This document shows, in pieces, positions 6,016 through 13,590 of a DNA stretch of 15,561 nucleotides. The DNA is from JAKFFN01 sp964444305 (GTDB lineage: Bacteria > Sumerlaeota > Sumerlaeia > Sumerlaeales > Sumerlaeaceae). A program made the translations under genes and the position numbers. Position 1 is the first letter of the stretch. Every line of letters starts with the position of its first letter. The stretch covers positions 1 through 15,561 of the forward strand of contig CAYUGQ010000061.1 of NCBI GenBank assembly GCA_964444305.1. Reading direction: 5' to 3'. The notes below the pieces were generated by a model, which had not been told where the DNA came from, made no database searches, and was given only the letters and a program-made list of their open reading frames with translations.

Positions 6016-7884
6016 ATGGACCGAAAATACTCTGGCAAATACTACCCAATTGAAAACTATGGTGTCATTGGGGACTTAGTGACTGTGGCACTGGTGGGGA
6101 TGCACGGATCGATTGATTTCATGTGTTTTCCCAATTTTGATTCGCCTTCCATTTTTGCGGCTCTTCTGGATTCGGAACGTGGCGGCAGCTTTGAGTTGAG
6201 GCCGTTGATGGACGGGTCGATCCAGAAACAGATTTATCTGCCGGATTCGAATGTTCTTCTGACGCGTTTTTTGAGTGACGAGGGCGTGGCTGAGATTTCG
6301 GATTTCATGCATTGTACGGATAAAACGTCGCATGGTGTTCTGGTCCGGCGGGTGAAGGCTGTACACGGGGAAATTCGTTTCAGGATGCGGTGCGCGCCGC
6401 GGTTTGATTATGGTCGCAGAGACCATACCCTGCTGGTGGATCGGGGGGGATTTCGGGCTTACTTTGACTGCACGGATCATACTCAGCCGGATCTTTATCT
6501 GCATTCCAGTGTGAACATGAAAGCGGTCAATGGTGATGCGGTGGCGGAGTTTGTATTGCCGCCGGGTAAAACGGCGACGTTTATGATGGAAGAACCGAGG
6601 CCATCGGCGCTTTCTCCGACTTCGAGTCCGCACTATGCGGTGGACGCTTTTAAAGATACGCTTAACTACTGGCGGCGCTGGATTGGCAAGAGCAGCTATC
6701 AGGGGCGCTGGCGGGAGATGGTTAATCGTTCGGCGCTGGCGTTAAAGCTGATGACTTCGCGGCATTATGGGTCTATCGTTGCGAGCCCGACTTTTGGGCT
6801 TCCGGAACAGATTGGCGGGGTACGAAACTGGGATTATCGCTATACCTGGATTCGTGATGGTTCGTTTACTCTTTATGGTTTGATGAGGCTGGGGTATGTG
6901 GAGGAGGCCGGCAAGTTTATGGGCTGGCTGGAGAAACGGTGCCAGGAAAGCGATACGGATTACGGCGGCCTGCAGCTTATGTATGCTCTTGATGGGCGAC
7001 ATAAGCTGACGGAGTTTACGCTGGATCATTTTGAGGGCTATAAAGGGTCGCGGCCGGTTCGGGTGGGGAATGCGGCTTATTCTCAGACGCAGCTTGATAT
7101 TTATGGTGAATTGATGGATTCGGTTTACCTCTTTGACCGGTTTGGGGGTCCTGTTAATTTTGACATCTGGCAGGACCTTACCAAGATGCTGAACTGGCTT
7201 GCGGAGAACTGGCATTTGCCGGATCATGGGATCTGGGAGATTCGGGGGGGCGAGCGGAAATTTCTATTTAGCCGATTGATGAACTGGGTGGCGCTTGATC
7301 GGGGGATTCGTCTGTCCAGGAAGCGTTCACTGCCTGCACCGCTTGATAAGTGGATTCCGGTGCGGGATGCGATTTACTATGATATCTTTCATAACTTCTG
7401 GAACCCGGAGCTGAAAGCGTTTGTGCAGAGCAAGGGATCTAATGTCATGGATGCTTCGTGCTTAATGATGCCGCTGGTTAAATTTATCAGTCCGCGAGAC
7501 CCGCGATGGGTGTCTACGATGCGAGCGGTGGAGGAAAATCTGCTTTCGGATAGCCTGGTTTATCGGTATTTGCCGCCGGGAGCGATTAAGGAAGTGGAGC
7601 ATCAACTGAACCAGTTGGATGGGATTGAGGGCTCTGAGGGCACTTTCAGCATGTGCAGCTTTTGGTATGTGGAGTGTCTTAGTCGAGGTGGGAATCTCCA
7701 CCGGGCTCGGTTCCTTTTTGATAAAATGCTGAGTTATTCTAACCACTTGGGCCTTTACGGTGAGGAGCTGGGACCTAAGGGGGAACAGTTGGGTAACTTC
7801 CCACAGGCGTTTACTCATCTGGCTTTGATTAGCGCCGCTTATGATCTGGATCGCCGTTTGAATGAGGCGGGTATCTGCGGCTGA
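6016..7884 (+). CDS. Glycoside hydrolase family 15 protein (glucoamylase/trehalase type)
   Basis: The product is 622 aa, typical for prokaryotic GH15 enzymes, which cut terminal alpha-glucosidic bonds in starch-like glucans or trehalose by inversion. The N-terminal beta-sandwich starts YYPIENYGVIGDLVTVALVG, with SIDFMCFPNFDSPSIFAALL. The (alpha/alpha)6 barrel from about residue 230 has SPTFGLPEQIGGVRNWDYRY then TWIRDGSFT (261-285), then LDHFEGYKGSRPVRVGNAA and QLDIYGE. GIWEIRGGERKF (405-416) carries Glu408, the likely general acid. LGLYGEELGPKGEQLGNFPQ (578-597) carries Glu583/584, where the catalytic base sits. There is no signal peptide, so it is cytoplasmic, fitting glycogen or trehalose turnover. 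Bacterial trehalases of this family share these motifs, so substrate cannot be fixed from sequence. The ribosome-binding site before ATG 6016 is weak; coupling to the PRC-barrel gene is possible. Confidence 0.93.
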   Translation: MDRKYSGKYYPIENYGVIGDLVTVALVGMHGSIDFMCFPNFDSPSIFAALLDSERGGSFELRPLMDGSIQKQIYLPDSNVLLTRFLSDEGVAEISDFMHCTDKTSHGVLVRRVKAVHGEIRFRMRCAPRFDYGRRDHTLLVDRGGFRAYFDCTDHTQPDLYLHSSVNMKAVNGDAVAEFVLPPGKTATFMMEEPRPSALSPTSSPHYAVDAFKDTLNYWRRWIGKSSYQGRWREMVNRSALALKLMTSRHYGSIVASPTFGLPEQIGGVRNWDYRYTWIRDGSFTLYGLMRLGYVEEAGKFMGWLEKRCQESDTDYGGLQLMYALDGRHKLTEFTLDHFEGYKGSRPVRVGNAAYSQTQLDIYGELMDSVYLFDRFGGPVNFDIWQDLTKMLNWLAENWHLPDHGIWEIRGGERKFLFSRLMNWVALDRGIRLSRKRSLPAPLDKWIPVRDAIYYDIFHNFWNPELKAFVQSKGSNVMDASCLMMPLVKFISPRDPRWVSTMRAVEENLLSDSLVYRYLPPGAIKEVEHQLNQLDGIEGSEGTFSMCSFWYVECLSRGGNLHRARFLFDKMLSYSNHLGLYGEELGPKGEQLGNFPQAFTHLALISAAYDLDRRLNEAGICG

Positions 7885-7930
7885 TTATAGGTTAGCTGGG
7901 GCTTGGATTCGTTTGGGCTGTCTGAGGGGT

Positions 7931-7951
7931 TGGCAGGCGGTCGGTCTGCCA
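7931..7951 (+). other. Hairpin preceding the GH15 terminator
   Basis: TGGCAG at 7931-7936 pairs with CTGCCA at 7946-7951 across a 9-nt loop. It lies about 50 nt after the GH15 stop and just before the terminator hairpin, and may protect the 3' end of the mRNA. No T-tract follows. The 295-bp gap 7885-8179 holds this hairpin, the terminator and the haemoglobin leader; I see no gene in it. Confidence 0.4.
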
Positions 7952-7972
7952 GTCCGTCGCCGAGTGAGATTG

Positions 7973-8000
7973 CCTGCCCAGTTTGCGGGCGGGGTTTTTT
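7973..8000 (+). terminator. Intrinsic terminator after the GH15 gene
   Basis: CCTGCCC at 7973-7979 pairs with GGGCGGG at 7987-7993 (one G-T pair) across a 7-nt loop. G and six T residues at 7995-8000 follow. It lies about 90 nt after the GH15 stop codon and would separate the PRC-barrel/GH15 unit from the haemoglobin operon. Confidence 0.72.
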
Positions 8001-8135
8001 ATGGGGGATTTTGATGTAATCGGCCACGATCATGCGGGCGTTGCGGTTATGTTCTGGCATTGGTGATGCGCAAATTTGATATCAGGACACTTTTATCCGA
8101 ATTAAAATATTAGGGACTGCGTAGTTAGCGGCAAC

Positions 8136-8149
8136 CGGTGATTACACCG
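8136..8149 (+). promoter_or_regulatory. Inverted repeat CGGTG-ATTA-CACCG in the haemoglobin leader
   Basis: This is a perfect 5-bp inverted repeat around an ATTA loop, 30 bp upstream of the truncated-haemoglobin ATG. Upstream of it lies AT-rich DNA with TAAAAT at 8103-8108, a plausible -10, and TTGATA at 8076-8081. Their 21-bp spacing is too long for a standard sigma-70 promoter. The repeat is downstream of any such promoter, so it could be a repressor site or an mRNA hairpin. Confidence 0.35.
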
Positions 8150-8179
8150 AGAAATTTTCATCACAGATGGGAGAGTTTC

Positions 8180-8563
8180 ATGTCACTTTATGAGCGCCTG
8201 GGAGGCCAGGAAGGCCTGGATACCGCAGTTGATATTTTCTACCGTAAAGTTCTTGTTGATGACCGTATCAGCCACTTTTTTGATGACATCGACATGGATG
8301 TTCAAGGCGCAAAACAGAAGGCTTTTCTAACAATGGTTACGGGTGGGCCTGCAAACTATACGGGCAAAGATATGCGAGACGGACATACGCATCTTGTAAA
8401 GCGTGGGCTGAATGACGGCCATGTTGATGCTGTGATTGAGCTTTTGTCTGAGACGCTCCGCGAAGTGGGTGCGAGCGACGACGATATTAAAACGGTAGTT
8501 GCCGTTTGTGAGGCGTCTCGTGACGATATCCTTAACCGTGATTCAAAACCTGTGACGGCATGA
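8180..8563 (+). CDS. Group I (N-type) truncated haemoglobin
   Basis: The product is 127 aa, the normal size of a 2-on-2 truncated globin that binds haem in the cytoplasm; group I members handle O2 and NO. The sequence starts MSLYERLGGQEGL, the classic group I start, and Tyr21 (in IFYRKVL) fits the distal B10 tyrosine. QKAFLTMVTGGPANYTGKDM matches the E-helix and the conserved GGP-x-x-YTG segment. His69 (in MRDGHTHL) is the proximal F8 haem ligand. I chose ATG 8180, with GGGAG at 8169-8173 and a 6-nt gap, because it begins exactly at the conserved N-terminus; a GTG at 8138 is in frame but adds only unlike residues. The stop is 4 nt before the reductase gene, so they form an operon. Confidence 0.95.
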   Translation: MSLYERLGGQEGLDTAVDIFYRKVLVDDRISHFFDDIDMDVQGAKQKAFLTMVTGGPANYTGKDMRDGHTHLVKRGLNDGHVDAVIELLSETLREVGASDDDIKTVVAVCEASRDDILNRDSKPVTA

Positions 8564-8567
8564 GACT

Positions 8568-9545
8568 ATGACTAAACCGGTGTATCTCGATGGAAAGCAG
8601 TATGATGTCCTGGAAGAAGAAACGGTTCTCGACGCCTTACTTCGTCAAGGCGTCGAGGTACCCAACAGTTGCCGGGCAGGTGCCTGTCAGTGCTGCATGA
8701 TGCGGGCGGTGGAGGGAGATGTTCCGGCCACGGCTCAGGTGGGGCTGAAGCCGGCTCTGAAGGAGCAGGGATTTTTTCTGAGTTGTGCCTGCAAACCGGC
8801 TGGGCCGTTGACGCTGGAAGCTCCGGGTGAGGGCCTGCAGTTTAAGACGAACATCCTGGCGCTTGAAGATCTGGGTGCTGCGGTGATGCGGGTTCGGCTG
8901 GCAGCTCCGGCGGATTTTGCTTACCGGTCGGGTCAGTTTCTTACCCTTATTAATCCGAATGGTGTTGCACGGAGTTACTCGCTGGCGAGTTTGCCAGAGG
9001 ATGATTCGCTTGAGTTGCATATCCGGAGGATTCCGGGAGGGCTGATGTCTTCCTGGATTTTTGAGACGGCCAAGGTCGGTGATGAAGTGACGATTGCGGG
9101 GCCTGCGGGCGAGTGTTTTTATACGGATGACGCGGCGGATCAGCCTTTGTTGCTTGCCGGGACGGGTACTGGTCTGGCTCCCCTGTTCGGAATTTTGCGG
9201 GATGCGTTGAACCGTGGTCATCGTAACCGAATCGTTCTATTTCACGGTGCGGTGGAGCCGAATGGGCTTTATCACATGCAGCTGCTGGCGAACATTGCGG
9301 GTGAGTTTAAGAACTTTGAGTATCATCCGTGTGTGATGCGGAATGGAGATGGGACGATGAAGATGGGGGCGATCGATGAGATCATCCTGTCGGAGTTTCC
9401 TTCTCTGAAGGGCTGGCGGGGTTTCCTGTGCGGAAATCCGGACTTGGTGAAAATGTTAAAGAAAAAGTTCTTCCTTTCGGGGATGAACATGAAAGATATT
9501 GCGGCTGATGCCTTTATTCCTACGGCGTCGGTGAGCTCGTCATAA
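8568..9545 (+). CDS. 2Fe-2S ferredoxin/FAD/NAD(P)H oxidoreductase
   Basis: The product is 325 aa with the layout of electron-supplying reductases of oxygenases. Residues 1-90 are a plant-type ferredoxin domain: CRAGACQCC gives Cys35, Cys40 and Cys43, and LSCAC supplies the fourth ligand (Cys73). The FAD domain (about 93-190) has RSYSLAS at 135-141. The NAD(P)-binding domain (about 192-310) has LLLAGTGTGLAP at 194-205 and FLCGNPDLV at 286-294. DAFIP near the end is the usual C-terminal motif. NADH electrons should pass through FAD to the cluster and then to a partner. The start lies only 4 nt after the truncated-haemoglobin stop, so haem reduction of that globin is the obvious hypothesis; the pairing is inference. 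A strong terminator follows. Confidence 0.92.
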   Translation: MTKPVYLDGKQYDVLEEETVLDALLRQGVEVPNSCRAGACQCCMMRAVEGDVPATAQVGLKPALKEQGFFLSCACKPAGPLTLEAPGEGLQFKTNILALEDLGAAVMRVRLAAPADFAYRSGQFLTLINPNGVARSYSLASLPEDDSLELHIRRIPGGLMSSWIFETAKVGDEVTIAGPAGECFYTDDAADQPLLLAGTGTGLAPLFGILRDALNRGHRNRIVLFHGAVEPNGLYHMQLLANIAGEFKNFEYHPCVMRNGDGTMKMGAIDEIILSEFPSLKGWRGFLCGNPDLVKMLKKKFFLSGMNMKDIAADAFIPTASVSSS

Positions 9546-9575
9546 CCTGACTGCGAATCGCTAGTGCAGAGAGTT

Positions 9576-9611
9576 GCCGGATGGTCTACGGACTTCTCCG
9601 GCTTTTTTTTT
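9576..9611 (+). terminator. Strong intrinsic terminator after the reductase gene
   Basis: GCCGGA at 9576-9581 pairs with TCCGGC at 9597-9602. Inside it GTC (9584-9586) pairs with GAC (9591-9593) around TACG, extending the stem after a small internal loop. Nine T residues at 9603-9611 follow immediately. It lies 31 nt after the reductase stop and ends the globin/reductase operon. Confidence 0.9.
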
Positions 9612-9682
9612 GTATTAGTGGATATGAATGGCTGTCGGTTTGCTGTGGTTTAGCTGGGTAGGCTGATAAGACAGGAAGCGTT

Positions 9683-9712
9683 TTGGCAGCTTGCATTGTC
9701 TGCTGATTTATT
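9683..9712 (+). promoter_or_regulatory. Candidate sigma-70 promoter for the EamA permease gene
   Basis: TTGGCA at 9683-9688 (5 of 6 matches to TTGACA) is followed after 18 bp by TTTATT at 9707-9712 (4 of 6 to TATAAT). It sits after the terminator and about 20 bp before the TTG start, so the leader would be short. It is a pattern match only. Confidence 0.35.
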
Positions 9713-9732
9713 GATGGGAGATCACACGAAAT

Positions 9733-10578
9733 TTGGAGCTGTTGGCGTTTGTGGCAGTTTTGTTTGCAGCGGCTCTTCATGCATCGTGGAATTCCATTGT
9801 AAAAAGCGGGACTGGTCGATTGCAATCGATCATCCTGATTTCTTTGTTTGCGGCAGGGATTTCTGCTTTCATTCTGCCGTTTGTGCCATTTCCCCAAGCG
9901 GCGGCCTGGCCGTGGCTGCTGGCTTCGGTGGGTTTGCATATTGGTTATAAGATGTTCCTGGTGCTGGCTTATCGAGCTGGCGATATGGGGCAGGTTTATG
10001 CGATTGCGCGAGGCACTGCTCCCCTGCTGGTGGCGGCGGGGATGTTTCTGGTGTTTGATGAATCGCTGTCACTTGCAGCTATGGGCGGGATGCTCCTGCT
10101 TGTGACCGGTGTTTTGTTGATGTGTGTGCGCGGGGGACATGAGGCGGGCAGGTTTCAGCTTCATGCGGTGCTGTTTGCGCTCACGACCTCTATCTTTATT
10201 GCTCTCTATACCATAGCTGACGGAATTGGAGCGCGCCGGAATGGGTCGGCTCTGGGTTATGCGCCGTGGATGTTTTTTCTGGATGGCTGCTTTATGTTGG
10301 CCATTCTAGTGTTGTGGCGGGGCAGTCAGGGATTGCGCATCATTCGTCATCACTGGCAAACGACGGCGCTGGGTGGAGCGATGATGCTGGCAAGTTACTG
10401 GACGGTTATCTGGGCTATGACGGTGATGCCTATCGCGCTGGTGTCGGCGTTGCGGGAAAGCAGTGTTTTATTTGGTGTGTTGTTGTCGGTACTTCTTTTG
10501 AAGGAACCGCTTACGCGCTGGCGGGTTATTTCAGTTATTGCGGTGGTTACCGGCGTGGTGATTATGCGGCTGGCGTGA
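9733..10578 (+). CDS. EamA/DMT-superfamily permease
   Basis: The product is 281 aa and almost wholly hydrophobic, with about ten membrane segments in two five-helix halves, the layout of the drug/metabolite transporter superfamily. The first half begins ELLAFVAVLFAAALHASWNS, a typical EamA start. It includes YRAGDMGQVYAIARGTAPLL, where the YxxGDxxxVYxIARGxxP pattern is characteristic. The second half ends with ALRESSVLFGVLLSVLLLKE then PLTRWRVISVIAVVTGVVIM, the classic end of these proteins. The substrate cannot be told; relatives export amino acids or other small metabolites. The start is TTG 9733, the first in-frame start, with GGGAG at 9716-9720, 12 nt upstream. It stands alone between a terminator and a candidate terminator. 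Confidence 0.9.
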   Translation: MELLAFVAVLFAAALHASWNSIVKSGTGRLQSIILISLFAAGISAFILPFVPFPQAAAWPWLLASVGLHIGYKMFLVLAYRAGDMGQVYAIARGTAPLLVAAGMFLVFDESLSLAAMGGMLLLVTGVLLMCVRGGHEAGRFQLHAVLFALTTSIFIALYTIADGIGARRNGSALGYAPWMFFLDGCFMLAILVLWRGSQGLRIIRHHWQTTALGGAMMLASYWTVIWAMTVMPIALVSALRESSVLFGVLLSVLLLKEPLTRWRVISVIAVVTGVVIMRLA

Positions 10579-10605
10579 CGCAGGCTTTACTCGCGTCGAG
10601 TTTTT
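10577..10605 (+). terminator. Possible terminator overlapping the permease stop codon
   Basis: GACGC at 10577-10581 (starting inside the TGA stop) pairs with GCGTC at 10593-10597 across an 11-nt loop. GAG and five T residues (10601-10605) follow. The stem is short and the T-tract slightly displaced, so this is a weak candidate. The rest of the gap to dapA (10606-10754) shows no clear promoter pair. Confidence 0.4.
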
Positions 10606-10754
10606 CGGGGGATGTTTGAGCTAGGACTGGTCGTGCAAAGTGTTGTGCTGGAAAGTTAATTCTTCGGGCTTTGCCGTTGTTGCGGGGTGATTACTTCGCA
10701 CCTTGCACGATACCCGCTACATTGCATCTCAAACTTCAAGAAAGTAGGAAACCG

Positions 10755-11651
10755 ATGAACTTGCGCGGCTCTATGTGTGCACTTGTCACCCCGTTTCGGG
10801 ATAATATGCTTGATTTGGATGCGCTTAAAAAACTGGTCGATTTTCAAATTGAGAATGGTACGAGTGGGTTGATCCCGTGTGGGACGACGGGGGAAAGCGC
10901 GACGCTTTCTCTTGATGAGCACCACGAGGTTATTGAGGCGACGATTAAGTTTGCTGATGGGCGGGTGCCGGTGATTGCGGGTACGGGGAGCAACAACACG
11001 GCTGAGGCTGTTTTTATCACTCGGGAAGCGAAGGCTATGGGGGCGGATGCGGCGCTGGTGGTGACTCCGTATTATGTACGTCCCACGCAGGAGGGGCTTT
11101 ATGCGCATTATATGGCGGTTGCGGAGGCGGTTGATATTCCGATAGTGCTGTATAACGTGCCGTCGCGTACGGCGGTTAGCATCTCGCCGGAAACGGTTGC
11201 GCGGCTGGCTGAGCATCCAAACATCGTGGCGATTAAGGAGGCTACGGGGACAACCAGTTATTTCTCTCAGCTCAGAATGCATACGGATCTTCCGGTGCTT
11301 TCGGGGAGCGATGAGGTTAATCTTTCCCTTATGCAGCTTGGGGCTGCTGGTGCTATTAGTGTGGTGGCTAATGTGGTGCCGGGGTTGTGCGCTGACCTGA
11401 TGCAGGCGGCGGAACGCAATGACTGGGAACGAGCGCGGGATATCCATTTCAGGATCTTCCGATTAACGGAGGCGCTGTTTCAGGAATCTAATCCCATTCC
11501 GGTTAAGGCGGCTTTGCACATGATGGGTTTCATTTCTGATGAGCTGCGGCTTCCGCTTACGCGAATTTCCCCGGGGGCTTTTGCTATTCTCAGACAGGAG
11601 CTTGTGGCGCTGGAGCTTCTTACTACCACAACAGGATCTCTTTACCAATGA
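10755..11651 (+). CDS. dapA: 4-hydroxy-tetrahydrodipicolinate synthase
   Basis: DapA condenses pyruvate with aspartate semialdehyde in the cytoplasm, the first committed step to diaminopimelate and lysine. The product is 298 aa, close to the 292 aa of E. coli DapA. Its key residues fall at the same numbers: Thr44-Thr45 in CGTTGES, Tyr133 and Arg138 in YNVPSRT, and Lys161 in AIKEATG, which forms the Schiff base with pyruvate. VTPFRD near the start and VTPYYVRPTQEG are also typical. I chose ATG 10755, with AGGAA at 10746-10750 and a 4-nt gap, because it starts exactly at the conserved N-terminus; an ATG at 10671 is in frame but adds 28 unlike residues. The stop overlaps the next gene's ATG by 4 nt (ATGA), indicating coupled translation. 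Confidence 0.96.
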   Translation: MNLRGSMCALVTPFRDNMLDLDALKKLVDFQIENGTSGLIPCGTTGESATLSLDEHHEVIEATIKFADGRVPVIAGTGSNNTAEAVFITREAKAMGADAALVVTPYYVRPTQEGLYAHYMAVAEAVDIPIVLYNVPSRTAVSISPETVARLAEHPNIVAIKEATGTTSYFSQLRMHTDLPVLSGSDEVNLSLMQLGAAGAISVVANVVPGLCADLMQAAERNDWERARDIHFRIFRLTEALFQESNPIPVKAALHMMGFISDELRLPLTRISPGAFAILRQELVALELLTTTTGSLYQ

Positions 11652-12424
11652 CCGAACCTGCTGATTTCCTCCAGATTTTGGAGGATCTTGCACGCCGTGC
11701 TGGCGATGTTACTCTTAAGTATTTTCAAAACCCGGATCTTGCTGTTGAAGCCAAGGGCGATGCTAGCCCGGTGACAATTGCGGATCGGGAGACTGAACAG
11801 TTCATTCGCGATGAGGTTGCGCGACTTTTTCCGGGCGATATTGTGATTGGTGAAGAGTTTGGCGAGGGACCGGGCGAATCGGGATCGCGCCGCTGGATTG
11901 TGGATCCTATTGACGGGACTAAATCTTTCATCCATGGTGTGCCGCTTTATGGCGTGATGATTGGTGTGGAAGAAGATGGTGAGATGATCGCAGGTGCGGT
12001 TTTCATTCCTCCGTTGAATGATATGGTGGTGGCTGCGATTGGCAAGGGATGTTGGTGGAATGGTAAACCGGCAGGGGTTTCGGATACAGAGAAACTTTCG
12101 GATGCACTGATTCTGACGACGGATGTGGCGAACCATACGCGATTTGGCAAGGAGGACAGTTGGGCCCGGGTGTGTGATGCTTCGCGTCTGATGCGTACCT
12201 GGGGTGACTGCTATGGTCATATCCTGGTGGCGACGGGTCGGGCTGATGCGATGTTTGATCCGCAAATGAATCCCTGGGACTGCGCGGCACTGTTGCCTAT
12301 TCTGGCGGAGGCCGGTGGGACTTTTACGGATTATGATGGCAAAGCCACGGCCTATGGTGCGGATGCGATTTCCACAAATGGAAAACTGCTGACTGAGATT
12401 CTCGCGACAGTGCAGGGTGGCTGA
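11648..12424 (+). CDS. hisN: Inositol-monophosphatase-family phosphatase, probably histidinol-phosphatase
   Basis: The product is 258 aa. It has the metal-dependent phosphatase signature: GEEFGEG with Glu69/70, WIVDPIDGTKSFIHG with Asp86 and Asp89, and NPWDCAAL with Asp211, which together bind Mg2+. The subfamily reading as HisN (L-histidinol phosphate to L-histidinol) rests on DPIDGTKSFI followed by GVPLYGVMIGV, and on WGDCYGHILVATGRADAMFD. These resemble HisN of actinobacteria and plants more than SuhB or CysQ as I know them. The symbol is therefore a subfamily inference; inositol phosphatase is the main alternative. ATG 11648 overlaps the dapA stop by 4 nt, so the pair is co-translated, linking it to amino-acid synthesis. 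Its stop is 7 nt from the stop of the convergent M42 gene. Confidence 0.85.
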   Translation: MTEPADFLQILEDLARRAGDVTLKYFQNPDLAVEAKGDASPVTIADRETEQFIRDEVARLFPGDIVIGEEFGEGPGESGSRRWIVDPIDGTKSFIHGVPLYGVMIGVEEDGEMIAGAVFIPPLNDMVVAAIGKGCWWNGKPAGVSDTEKLSDALILTTDVANHTRFGKEDSWARVCDASRLMRTWGDCYGHILVATGRADAMFDPQMNPWDCAALLPILAEAGGTFTDYDGKATAYGADAISTNGKLLTEILATVQGG

Positions 12425-12431
12425 TTAGTTT

Positions 12432-13547
12432 TTACTGAGGGCGCGAGGTGCCTTCGGTGAGGTAATCCTGGGCTCGGCGAGTCAGATCCACGGTGAGCTG
12501 GGTTGTGTGGCGGAGGTCTTCCAGTCGCAGGATGCTGTTGGGACTATGAATGTAACGGCAGGGCACGCTTAGGACGCAAGTGGGTACGCCTTCGCGGACC
12601 ATGTGGATGCGAGCGGCGTTGGTGCCTCCGTAAGCGGGAGTTTTTATCTGGGTTGGGATGTTGGCATCGCGGCCTACCTGCTCGATGAAGCTTACGAGTC
12701 TGCGGGGCAAATGGGCGGAGCGATCCATGAGTGTGATGGCTGGTCCGGCGCCATGACGGCTGGGACAGCGGGATGCGGGGACGCCGGGACAATCTGCTGC
12801 GACGGTGCCTTCGAGGACGATGGCCATGTCGGGACTGATGCCGTAGCTTGCGGCCTGTGCGCCGCGCCCGCCGATTTCTTCGAAGGTGCTGAAGAGGGCG
12901 ACCAGTTGTACGGGAAGGGGCTCAGCGCCTTTTTTCAAGAGGTGTTCGAGGGTGCGAATCAAGACAGTGCAGCCAGCGCGGTCGTCGAGGGCTTTTCCCA
13001 TGACGACTCCATTTCCAAGATCAGAAAACGGGTAGCTGGGTACGGCACTGTCGCCGACGCGAATTCCCATTTCGGCGACTTCGTCGGCGGAGCGGGCTCC
13101 GACATCGATAAAGAGATTTTCGATCTGGAAGGGTTTGTTGCGTTCTTCCGGCTTTAGAATATGGGGGGGCGGGGTGCCGATTACTCCGCGATAGATTTTG
13201 CCGGATTCCGTTTTTACGTCGACTGCGTGAGCGGGGAGAACACGTTCATCCCAGCCGCCGACGAGGGCGAAGCGAAGAAAGCCGTTAGATTCTACATAGC
13301 TAACCACCAGACCTATTTCATCCATGTGGGCGTCGAGAAGGAGAACAGGAGCACCGTCGCCTGGAGACGGAAAGGTGACGATGAGGTTTCCGAGGGCGTC
13401 GGTGCGGGCCGCTCCGCTAAGAGGGGCAAGGCGTTCGGCGATTATCTCGCGGACGTCATCCTCGTATCCACTAACCCCGTGGGCCTGGCTCAGCCTGCTG
13501 AGCAGGTCTACTGTATTGGTTATCCACTCAGTTGAAGTAAACGGCAT
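12432..13547 (-). CDS. M42-family metallo-aminopeptidase
   Basis: The product is 371 aa. M42 peptidases are cytoplasmic di-metal aminopeptidases that form tetrahedral complexes and trim peptides. Residues in order: LLDAHMDEIGLVV with His74, GKALDDRAGC with Asp188 (bridging metal ligand), FSTFEEIGGRGA with Glu223 (base) and Glu224, VLEGTVAADCPG with Glu246 as metal ligand, YGGTNAARI, and VPCRYIHSPNS with His334. The active site appears intact. I chose the ATG at 13547 because GGAGAG (complement of 13555-13560) lies 7 nt before it; an in-frame ATG at 13562 would add five residues and has no visible site. It follows the Gfo/Idh/MocA-like gene by 43 nt on the same strand and converges with the phosphatase gene. 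The substrate is not predictable. Confidence 0.93.
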   Translation of the reverse strand: MPFTSTEWITNTVDLLSRLSQAHGVSGYEDDVREIIAERLAPLSGAARTDALGNLIVTFPSPGDGAPVLLLDAHMDEIGLVVSYVESNGFLRFALVGGWDERVLPAHAVDVKTESGKIYRGVIGTPPPHILKPEERNKPFQIENLFIDVGARSADEVAEMGIRVGDSAVPSYPFSDLGNGVVMGKALDDRAGCTVLIRTLEHLLKKGAEPLPVQLVALFSTFEEIGGRGAQAASYGISPDMAIVLEGTVAADCPGVPASRCPSRHGAGPAITLMDRSAHLPRRLVSFIEQVGRDANIPTQIKTPAYGGTNAARIHMVREGVPTCVLSVPCRYIHSPNSILRLEDLRHTTQLTVDLTRRAQDYLTEGTSRPQ

Positions 13548-13590
13548 CGTACTGCTCTCCATATAAAGCTACGTTATTAGAATTACAGGA

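Noticed and set aside
11648..12424. SuhB, the inositol monophosphatase that works with NusA in rRNA antitermination
   Set aside because: The FIHGVPLYG and GDCYGHILVATGRAD segments fit the histidinol-phosphatase branch better, and the gene is co-translated with dapA rather than linked to nusA.
12603..13535. Long plus-strand open frames (12603-13157 and 13161-13535) opposite the M42 gene
   Set aside because: The minus strand encodes a complete M42 peptidase with all metal-binding motifs over the same bases. The plus-strand products show composition typical of antisense frames and no family signature.
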